DNA of 5,001 bases from NCBI GenBank assembly GCA_027483745.1, contig JAIXTZ010000006.1:1-5001 (forward strand), read 5' to 3'. The notes beneath the pieces are model-generated. The model did not search any database, was not told the origin of the DNA, and was given only the letters and a program-made list of their open reading frames with translations. This document shows, in pieces, positions 1 through 4,763 of this stretch. This DNA is from Lysobacteraceae bacterium. Lineage in GTDB: Bacteria > Pseudomonadota > Gammaproteobacteria > Xanthomonadales > Xanthomonadaceae. Within the stretch, counting starts at the first letter, position 1; every line of letters starts with the position of its first letter. The translations under genes were made by a program, and so were the position numbers.

Positions 1-190
1 CATGAGCATCCTCGGCAGCCTGATGGTGCTCTCGTACTTCCTGTTCTCCAACAAGCGCGATTCCGTCGGCGTGCTGCAGAACCTGTTCCCCACCTTCACC
101 GCCTGCTACAGCCTGTGGCTCGACATCCGCCACCGCGGCTGGGACAAGGCCGGTACCTCCGGCAGCGAGGAATCCCGTGCTAAGTCCTGA
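1..190 (+). CDS. LAB_N-domain membrane protein (3' end only)
   Basis: Partial gene: the frame is open at the left edge, so the ATG at position 2 is probably an internal Met and not the start. The roughly 62 visible residues hold a hydrophobic segment (SILGSLMVLSYFLF), then a short basic turn (SNKRDSVGVLQNLFP), a second hydrophobic stretch and a polar tail after LDIRHR. This pattern (LSYF, a K/R-D-SVG-L-NLFP block, then a Y-L-LD-RHR ending) is what I recognise from the C-terminal end of LAB_N proteins (lipid-A-disaccharide synthase N-terminal domain-like). These are small inner-membrane proteins often encoded beside an ArnT-type glycosyltransferase and a DPM1-like GT2 enzyme. Their biochemical role is not established; involvement in lipid-linked sugar transfer is inferred from neighbours. 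The last 14 nt overlap the next gene, which fits co-transcription and translational coupling. Confidence 0.72.
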   Translation, partial: MSILGSLMVLSYFLFSNKRDSVGVLQNLFPTFTACYSLWLDIRHRGWDKAGTSGSEESRAKS

Positions 191-1859
191 GCGCCGGCTG
201 GTCCTCTGGCTGCTCGCGGCCTTCCTCGTGCTGGGCGCTGGCATCGGCCTGCGCGAACCCACGCCGCCGGATGAACCCCGCTTCGCCATGATGGCGCAGG
301 ACATGGTGGACACCGGGCGCTGGCTGGTGCCGCATCGGGGCAGCGAGATCTACGCCGAGAAGCCCCCGGTCTTCATGTGGCTGCAGGCCAGCGCCTACGC
401 GCTGCTCGGCGATCTCCGCATCGCCTTCCTGCTGCCGTCGCTGCTCGCCGGCGTGCTGACCCTGTGGCTGGTGTACGACCTCGCGCGCCGTCTCTGGGGG
501 CCGCAGGCCGGCATGGCGGCCTCCGTCGCCCTGGCGCTGTGCCTGCAGTTCGGCTTGCAGGCGAAGCGCGCGCAGATCGACATGGTGGTCGTGGCCATGA
601 TCATCGGCGCCGTGTGGGCGATGGGGCGGCACCTGTTCCTCGGGCATTCGCCGCGCTGGCTGTGGTTTGGGGCGTTCCTCGCTGGCTTGGGCACGGTGAC
701 CAAGGGCGTCGGATTCCTGCCCCTGCTGATGCTGCTGCCAGCCTTCATCCTCGAACGTCGCGGCGCCCTGCCGCTGCCGGGCGCTCCGCGCGGCCCATGG
801 CGGGTGCGCTGGTCCCTGGTCCTGCCGGCCTTCGTCGCCGGTGCGGCGGTGTGGCTCGCGCCCTTGGCTGTCGAAGTGATGCGGGAGCAGAACCCCGAAC
901 TGAAGGCCTACGTCGCCGAGTTGCTGTTCAAGCAGACCGGCGAGCGTTACTTCAACGCCTGGCACCACATCAAACCGTGGTGGTACTACACGGAGGTCGT
1001 CGCCTCGCTCTGGCTGCCGGGGGTCCTGCTGCTGCCGTGGCTGGCGCCCGCATGGTGGCGACGCCTGCGCGAGGGTGATCCGGTCTTGATCACCCTGCTC
1101 GCCTGGGTGCTCATGGTGCTGCTGTTCTTCTCGGCCAGCCCGGGCAAGCGCGGGGTCTACATCTTCCCGGCGCTGCCGGTGCTGTGCATCGCCGCCGCGC
1201 CGTTCCTCGGCGCGCTGCTCGAGCGCGTCGGCGTTCGTCGCACGCTCTTCGGCTACGGCGCCGGCCTGGCCTCCTTGCTGGCCCTGGTCGGTCTGGCCGG
1301 ACTCGTGGGGCCGGACGCCTGGTCGGAGCGCCTCGCGGCGCCCCGCGGCATCGCGGACGGCGACGTCCACACCGTGTTCCTCGGCCTCTTCGTCGCCGGC
1401 GCCCTCGGCCTCGTCGCGGTGCTCGCCACACGCACGAAGCGCGTCGTTCCCGGCCTGCTCGCACTGACGGCCATCGTCTGGACCAGCTATGGCCTCGTGC
1501 TGCGTCCCGCGCTGGACCCGAGCAGCTCAGGCCGCACGGTGATGGCGGCGGTGGCGGCGCACCTTCCTGCGGACGCCGAGCTGGCCCTGGTCGCGTGGAC
1601 GGAACAAATGCGCCTGCAGGCGGACCGGCCGGTAGCCGATTTCGGGTTCAAGGCCTCCGGCAAAGCGCAGTGGCGTGCCGCGGTGCCGTGGCTCAGCGCG
1701 TCGCCCGGCGAGCGCTGGGTGCTCGCGCGCACCGACACCGTTCCCCGCTGCGTCGACGCCTCGCGCGTGGTCGACGTGGGCCTCGCGAATCGCCGCAGGT
1801 GGTCGCTGGTGCCTGGGGACGCTGTCGCACCGCGCTGTGGCGCCGGCGACCTCGACTGA
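177..1859 (+). CDS. ArnT/PMT-family (GT83-like) membrane glycosyltransferase
   Basis: A 560-aa polytopic inner-membrane protein, the usual length for ArnT-like enzymes, which move a sugar from a polyprenyl-phosphate carrier to lipid A or another envelope acceptor. Family hallmarks in order: DEPRFA at residues 32-37 in the first periplasmic loop, WLVP at 49-52, EKPP at 61-64, RAQID at 131-135, TKG at 175-177, an amphipathic ERYFNAWHHIKPWWYY block at 256-271, and SPGKRGVYIFPALP at 321-334. From memory, D32, R35, E61, K62 and D135 fall at a constant offset of 23 from D55, R58, E84, K85 and D158 of Cupriavidus metallidurans ArnT, so the catalytic face looks intact. About ten hydrophobic helices span residues 8-440, followed by a soluble C-terminal domain. 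The start is a GTG with a GAGGAA ribosome site at 167-172, overlapping the upstream gene by 14 nt. Sugar and acceptor cannot be read from sequence; true L-Ara4N transfer is possible but no arn genes are visible. Confidence 0.88.
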   Translation: MLSPERRLVLWLLAAFLVLGAGIGLREPTPPDEPRFAMMAQDMVDTGRWLVPHRGSEIYAEKPPVFMWLQASAYALLGDLRIAFLLPSLLAGVLTLWLVYDLARRLWGPQAGMAASVALALCLQFGLQAKRAQIDMVVVAMIIGAVWAMGRHLFLGHSPRWLWFGAFLAGLGTVTKGVGFLPLLMLLPAFILERRGALPLPGAPRGPWRVRWSLVLPAFVAGAAVWLAPLAVEVMREQNPELKAYVAELLFKQTGERYFNAWHHIKPWWYYTEVVASLWLPGVLLLPWLAPAWWRRLREGDPVLITLLAWVLMVLLFFSASPGKRGVYIFPALPVLCIAAAPFLGALLERVGVRRTLFGYGAGLASLLALVGLAGLVGPDAWSERLAAPRGIADGDVHTVFLGLFVAGALGLVAVLATRTKRVVPGLLALTAIVWTSYGLVLRPALDPSSSGRTVMAAVAAHLPADAELALVAWTEQMRLQADRPVADFGFKASGKAQWRAAVPWLSASPGERWVLARTDTVPRCVDASRVVDVGLANRRRWSLVPGDAVAPRCGAGDLD

Positions 1860-1879
1860 GCCACGTGCCCCTGAACGCA

Positions 1880-1907
1880 GAAAGGCCGCGGCGAACCGCG
1901 GCCTTTC
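1880..1907. terminator. Bidirectional hairpin terminator between convergent genes
   Basis: A perfect inverted repeat with arms GAAAGGCCGCGG (1880-1891) and CCGCGGCCTTTC (1896-1907) around a 4-nt CGAA loop (TTCG read on the minus strand). It lies 20 nt past the glycosyltransferase stop and 21 nt past the FKBP stop, so one structure can end both converging transcripts. Neither side has a long T-run beyond the stem; the only U-tract is the CCTTTC at the base of each 3' arm. Placement and symmetry make terminator the best reading. Efficiency and Rho-independence are inferred. Confidence 0.85.
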
Positions 1908-1928
1908 CATGACAGCGCGGCGAGCGGC

Positions 1929-2711
1929 TTACTGAGCCGGCGTCGCGGCGTCCTGTTTCACGATCTCAAGCAGCTCGACTTCGAACTTCAGCGTGGCGTT
2001 CGGCGGGATGTCCTGGCCGGCACCGTTCGGACCGTAGGCCAGCGCGGCCGGGATCCAGAAGACGTACTTGGCCCCCACCGGCATCAGCTGCACGCCTTCG
2101 GTCCAGCCCGGGATCACGCCGGCCAGCGGGAAGGTGGCGGGCTCGTTGCGGGCGTAGGAGCTGTCGAACTCCTTGCCGTCGAGCAGCGTGCCGCGGTAGT
2201 GCACCTTCACCGTATCGGCCGCCGTCGGCTTGGCGCCGGCACCGGCGCGCACGACCTGGAACTGCAGGCCGCTCTCCGTCGTGCGGACGCCGGCCTTGGT
2301 TTTGTTCGAGGCCAGGAAGGCTTCGCCTTCGGCGAGGTTCTTCGCGCCCTGCTCGGCGATCAGCGCCGCCTGCTTGCGCTGCATGAACTGGCCGAACGCC
2401 ATGCCCACTTCCTGCGCCTGCGCATCGGTCATCAGCTTGCCTTCGCCCGAGAGGCCGGCTTCGATGGCCTTGGCGAGCGTCGCCGGGTCCACGTAGTCCT
2501 TCACCTGCTGGAGGCTGGTGGCCATCTGCAGGCCGATCATGTAGCTGATCTTCTCGTTGTCGGTGCGCAGGCCCTCAACGGCCGGCAGCTGCAGCGTGGC
2601 CGGCGCTTCGGCGGGGGCCGGGGCGGCGGTCGGGTTCTGGGCGAAGGCCGGCGCGGCGTAGACGCAGAGGCCCAAGAGGGCGGTGGCGGCCAGGGAACGG
2701 GTGTTCAGCAT
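1929..2711 (-). CDS. Exported FKBP-type peptidyl-prolyl cis-trans isomerase (FkpA/Mip-like)
   Basis: 260 aa, the usual size for periplasmic two-domain FKBPs that catalyse prolyl isomerisation and act as chaperones during envelope protein folding. Residues 1-24 form a Sec signal peptide (basic start, hydrophobic core, AFA before Q25); no proper lipobox precedes C16, so a soluble periplasmic protein is expected. Residues about 44-140 are the helical FKBP_N dimerisation domain (begins near DNEKISYMIGLQM). Residues about 148-252 are the FKBP_C catalytic domain, with all main pocket residues of the family: Y172, F182, D183, V199-I200, W203, Y226 and F243. The frame stays open far upstream, but the ATG at 2711 is chosen because it gives the signal peptide exactly at the N-terminus. 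Its ribosome site is GGAG (2723-2726) with a rather long 11-nt spacing. It lies 88 nt downstream of the DUF3429 gene and probably has its own promoter. Confidence 0.93.
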   Translation of the reverse strand: MLNTRSLAATALLGLCVYAAPAFAQNPTAAPAPAEAPATLQLPAVEGLRTDNEKISYMIGLQMATSLQQVKDYVDPATLAKAIEAGLSGEGKLMTDAQAQEVGMAFGQFMQRKQAALIAEQGAKNLAEGEAFLASNKTKAGVRTTESGLQFQVVRAGAGAKPTAADTVKVHYRGTLLDGKEFDSSYARNEPATFPLAGVIPGWTEGVQLMPVGAKYVFWIPAALAYGPNGAGQDIPPNATLKFEVELLEIVKQDAATPAQ

Positions 2712-2762
2712 GGGGGAACGGACTCCATCAGTCGGAACCGCCACGGACGCGGCGGGCCGCCG

Positions 2763-2791
2763 ATTGTGGCCCCGACGGCGGGCTTCGGCAA
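2763..2791 (-). promoter_or_regulatory. Possible sigma-70 promoter for the FKBP gene
   Basis: Read on the minus strand there is TTGCCG (2791-2786), a 17-nt spacer, then CACAAT (2768-2763): four of six consensus matches in each hexamer with ideal spacing. It lies in the gap after the DUF3429 stop and would give a 5' leader of about 45 nt before the FKBP start. Moderate hexamer matches in GC-rich DNA can arise by chance. Confidence 0.35.
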
Positions 2792-2799
2792 TGCGCCGC

Positions 2800-3321
2800 T
2801 CAGGCCGGGGCAAGCCCGCCGCCGAAGTGCCAGCACAGCCCCATCGCCACCCCGTGGGCAGCGATGGCCGCGGCGGAGATCTGCCGCCGAAGCTGGCGGA
2901 AGCCCGGCGTGGCGGGCAAGGCGTCGGCCCGGGTGTCGAACCAAAGCGCCAGCCCGAAGCCGGCGGCAAGCGCGGCGAGGGCGTAGAAGGCGGGCAGAAA
3001 CAGCGCCGGGAAGGCCCACAGACTGGGCAACACCGACAGCACGTAGCCCGGCGCACCACCGCCGGCACTCATCACGCGCCCCCAGCGCACGCCGCCGAGG
3101 AAGCTGAGGATCACCGCCGAGTAAACGAGAAAAGCCTTGCTGCCAATCGACAAGGCGCGAGCCTCGTCGAGCACGCCGCCCGCCGCCCACGCCGCGATCG
3201 CCGCGAGGAAGGGCAGAAGACCGGCCCACGTCAACCACACCGCGGCGCGCGGCAGCGGCGGCTGGTACAGGTCCTGTACCGTCATGTACTCCCGACGCGC
3301 CTCGCGCTCCAATCCGCTCAT
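2800..3321 (-). CDS. DUF3429 family multi-pass inner-membrane protein
   Basis: 173 aa from the ATG at 3321. After a charged N-terminus come about five hydrophobic segments: residues about 26-48, 60-79, 91-112, 113-127 and 148-165. The block VYSAVILSFLGGVRWG (66-81) is the signature I associate with DUF3429, a family of small bacterial membrane proteins of unknown function; the start of the core, PPLPRAAVWLTWAGLLPF, also fits. Two starts are possible. ATG 3321 has AGAAGG (3327-3332) at 5 nt and G/C-rich third positions in the extra codons, so it is preferred. ATG 3285 (161 aa, MTVQDLYQ) has GGGAG at only 3 nt and would remove the overlap with the divergent gene. Nothing in the sequence points to a specific role. 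It precedes the FKBP gene on the same strand but the 88-nt gap argues against tight coupling. Confidence 0.78.
   Translation of the reverse strand: MSGLEREARREYMTVQDLYQPPLPRAAVWLTWAGLLPFLAAIAAWAAGGVLDEARALSIGSKAFLVYSAVILSFLGGVRWGRVMSAGGGAPGYVLSVLPSLWAFPALFLPAFYALAALAAGFGLALWFDTRADALPATPGFRQLRRQISAAAIAAHGVAMGLCWHFGGGLAPA
3264..3280. repeat. 17-bp perfect palindrome near the divergent gene starts
   Basis: GGTACAGG (3264-3271), one central T, then CCTGTACC (3273-3280): 8-bp arms with no mismatch. It lies in the 5' part of the DUF3429 coding sequence (codons for VQDLY) and 39 nt upstream of the NTF2-like start. It could be an operator for the NTF2-like gene or a hairpin early in the DUF3429 mRNA. 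No known regulator site is recognised, and codon constraints could produce it by chance. Confidence 0.35.
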
Positions 3322-3820
3322 GGACACCTTCTCAGCCTTGGACGCGGCACGACGCCGCCATTCGCATCCTCCCGCAGCTGGCAGCGACGCGGAAGCCCGC
3401 GCCCTCGATGCCTTCGCGGCGTTTTTCTCCAGCTTTGCGGCCGACCGCATCGAGCGCCTGCTGCCCGCGACCTATGCCGAGGACGTCTGGTTCAACGACA
3501 CGCTGAAGACCGTTGTCGGCCGAGAGGCTCTCGCGCACTACCTGCGCGAAAGCGCCGAGGCGGTCGAACACTGCCGCGTCGACATCATCGACAGCACGCG
3601 CAATCCCGAAGGCGAATACCTGTTGCGCTGGCGCATGGTGATCCGCTTCAAGCGCTTCAAGAAGGGCCAGGACACCGAGAGCATCGGCCTCTCGCACCTG
3701 CGTTTCGACGCGCAAGGCCGCGTCGTTTACCACCAGGACTGCTGGAATGCGGCGGAGGGACTCTTCCGCCACATCCCCGTGCTGGGCTGGATGATCGAAG
3801 CCGTGCTGAAGCGCGTCTGA
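3320..3820 (+). CDS. NTF2/SnoaL-like fold protein of unknown substrate
   Basis: 166 aa. Residues about 28-145 read as a cone-shaped NTF2-like domain: opening helices (RALDAFAAFFSSFAADRIERL), YAEDVWFNDTLKTVVGREAL (52-71) with the aromatic/acidic pattern after the first helices, then beta strands (CRVDIIDS, GEYLLRWRMVIRFKRF, TESIGLSHLRFDAQGRVVYHQD). The tail CWNAAEGLFRHIPVLG resembles the YWDAAE-LPLLG endings I recall in SnoaL-like proteins of gammaproteobacteria, often found near photolyase or lipid-modifying genes; no such neighbours are visible here. No catalytic set can be assigned, so ligand and reaction are unknown. The start is uncertain: ATG 3320 has no ribosome site, and ATG 3284 and TTG 3338 are alternatives. 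Third-position G/C is lower in the first 29 codons, which may be poorly conserved or untranslated. Convergent with the peroxidase gene, 4 nt between the stop codons. Confidence 0.8.
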   Translation: MDTFSALDAARRRHSHPPAAGSDAEARALDAFAAFFSSFAADRIERLLPATYAEDVWFNDTLKTVVGREALAHYLRESAEAVEHCRVDIIDSTRNPEGEYLLRWRMVIRFKRFKKGQDTESIGLSHLRFDAQGRVVYHQDCWNAAEGLFRHIPVLGWMIEAVLKRV

Positions 3821-3824
3821 GCCC

Positions 3825-4385
3825 TCAGGGCTTCGGCGCGGCGAGGGCTTTCTCGATCGCTTCCACCAGCTCCGGCGCATCCGGCTTGGTGCGGCTGCCG
3901 AAACTCGCGACCACCGTGCCGTCGCGGCCGATCAAGTACTTGTGGAAGTTCCAACCGGGTTGGTCACCGGTGGCCGCCGCCAATTCGCGGTAGAACGGCG
4001 TGGCTTCCGAACCGCGCACGACGACCTTCTCGAACATCGGGAACTTCACGCCGTAAGTCAGCGTGCAGAATTCCTGGATCTCCGCTTCGCTGCCCGGCTC
4101 CTGGCCCATGAAGTCGTTCGACGGAAAGCCAAGCACCGCGAACCCCTGCGGCGAATACGTCTGGTGCAGCGCCTCGAGGCCCTCGTACTGCGGGGTGAAG
4201 CCGCACTTGCTCGCGGTGTTGACCACCAGCAGCACCTGCCCCGCATAAGCCTGCGAGAGCTTCACCCGCTCCTGTCCGGCCAGCCGGCGGAACTCGTGGT
4301 CCAGCACGCCCGCCTGGGCGTCGGCGGCGTATCCGCCCGCACCCAGTCCGACCACCAGCGCCAGGGCGCCAATCCAAGCCTTCAT
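3825..4385 (-). CDS. Exported glutathione peroxidase family protein (Cys type)
   Basis: 186 aa. Residues 1-25 form a Sec signal peptide (MKAWIG, hydrophobic core, AQA before G26), so a periplasmic location is predicted. The mature part is a complete thioredoxin-fold GPx domain. The catalytic tetrad is visible: C61 in NTASKCGFTPQYEGL, Q95 in the GQEPG motif (94-98), and W145-N146 in WNFHKYL. The enzyme is Cys-based, as there is no in-frame selenocysteine codon. C107, in EFCTLTYGVKFPMF (106-119), is the usual second cysteine of this region. The common FPCNQF-type motif reads FPSNDFMG here, a mild variant. Such enzymes reduce hydrogen or lipid peroxides, many using thioredoxin instead of glutathione; the periplasmic reductant is unknown. 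The ATG at 4385 is certain: it has GAGGAGA (4391-4397) at good spacing and starts the signal peptide. The open frame upstream of it is not coding. Confidence 0.93.
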   Translation of the reverse strand: MKAWIGALALVVGLGAGGYAADAQAGVLDHEFRRLAGQERVKLSQAYAGQVLLVVNTASKCGFTPQYEGLEALHQTYSPQGFAVLGFPSNDFMGQEPGSEAEIQEFCTLTYGVKFPMFEKVVVRGSEATPFYRELAAATGDQPGWNFHKYLIGRDGTVVASFGSRTKPDAPELVEAIEKALAAPKP

Positions 4386-4458
4386 TGCCTTCTCCTCAGT
4401 GGAACCGGCGCGCTGCCGGTCTATGCCATCAGTTTGCTCATTTCCTGTGTGCGGGGCG

Positions 4459-4486
4459 TTGACTGGCAAAAAACTGGTGTTATAGT
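4459..4486 (+). promoter_or_regulatory. Sigma-70 promoter of the small-protein/GntR operon
   Basis: TTGACT (4459-4464) and TATAGT (4481-4486), five of six consensus matches each, separated by 16 nt in an A/T-rich stretch that stands out from its GC-rich surroundings. The expected start of transcription is near 4492-4494, giving a leader of about 34 nt. The -10 hexamer lies entirely inside the palindrome at 4476-4499, so a protein bound there would block RNA polymerase. Confidence 0.75.
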
Positions 4487-4499
4487 TACCTACAACACC
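4476..4499. promoter_or_regulatory. Operator-like palindrome, GGTG-N16-CACC, probable GntR/YtrA site
   Basis: A 24-bp inverted repeat with outer arms GGTGTT (4476-4481) and AACACC (4494-4499); 10 of the 12 symmetric positions pair, with mismatches only at positions 7 and 11 of each half. GGTG and CACC are exactly 16 nt apart. I recall this GGTG-N16-CACC pattern as the reported binding motif of the YtrA regulator of Xanthomonas citri. A YtrA-type gene begins 264 nt downstream in the same operon, so autorepression is the natural inference. It covers the -10 and the probable transcription start. Confidence 0.72.
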
Positions 4500-4515
4500 A
4501 CCCACCCACCTCACT

Positions 4516-4520
4516 GAGGT
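4516..4520 (+). promoter_or_regulatory. Ribosome binding site of the 78-aa gene
   Basis: GAGGT, 6 nt before the ATG at 4527. This supports translation of the small gene from that start. Confidence 0.6.
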
Positions 4521-4526
4521 CCCGCC

Positions 4527-4763
4527 ATGAACACCCGCCTCCGCAACAGCCTGAGCGCCCTGGTCCTCGCCGCCGGCGTGACCTCGCTCGGCTACGCCTT
4601 GGGTGAACCGCCCCGCCCGGGCAGCCTGGCCGCCGACGCCAGCCAGCAGGCCGTCGCCGCCATCGCGCAGGCCGACGCCCGCGACGGCCAGAGCCGTGCG
4701 CGCTCTCCGCACGCGATGCCTTTCTTCTCGTTCGGGAAGCGCGCCAGCGTGGGAGCCCCCTGA
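4527..4763 (+). CDS. Small exported or membrane-anchored hypothetical protein
   Basis: 78 aa, family not recognised. The N-terminus has basic residues (NTRLR) followed by a hydrophobic run (LSALVLAAGVTSLGYALG, residues 9-26), which fits a signal peptide or a single membrane anchor. The rest is an Ala/Gln/Asp-rich linker (residues 33-60) and a short aromatic patch, HAMPFFSFGKR (62-72), near the C-terminus, which is the part most likely to be functional. It has no cysteine, so it is not a lipoprotein. It is the first gene after the promoter and operator, has a GAGGT ribosome site, and its TGA overlaps the GntR ATG by one base (TGATG, 4761-4765), so it is very probably translated and coupled to the regulator. 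A role as signal sensor, accessory peptide or substrate of the regulated system is conceivable but not shown. Confidence 0.72.
   Translation: MNTRLRNSLSALVLAAGVTSLGYALGEPPRPGSLAADASQQAVAAIAQADARDGQSRARSPHAMPFFSFGKRASVGAP

Noticed and set aside
180..1370. 396-aa open frame on the minus strand opposite the glycosyltransferase gene
   Set aside because: Low-complexity Arg/Gln/Glu-rich translation without domain features; it mirrors a strongly supported membrane enzyme and is an effect of high third-position G/C.
2750..2762. GC-only palindrome CGGCGG-C-CCGCCG between DUF3429 and the FKBP gene, considered as a terminator
   Set aside because: Only about 5 bp of stem with a 3-nt loop, no T-run, and simple GGC/GCC repeats are frequent by chance at this GC content.
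2712..3068. Upstream extension of the FKBP reading frame on the minus strand
   Set aside because: The signal peptide begins at the ATG at 2711; the extension overlaps DUF3429 in another frame and has Pro/Arg/Cys-rich noise.
2683..3993. 436-aa open frame on the plus strand across the FKBP, DUF3429, NTF2-like and peroxidase region
   Set aside because: Runs antisense or out of frame through four well-supported genes, and its translation is Arg/Pro/Gly-rich without recognisable domains.
3942..4517. 191-aa open frame on the plus strand opposite the peroxidase gene
   Set aside because: Antisense shadow of a complete peroxidase with intact catalytic motifs; its own translation shows no domain and has no ribosome site of note.
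4386..4712. Upstream extension of the peroxidase frame on the minus strand
   Set aside because: It would bury the signal peptide and strong ribosome site, and would cover the promoter, operator and small gene of the divergent operon.
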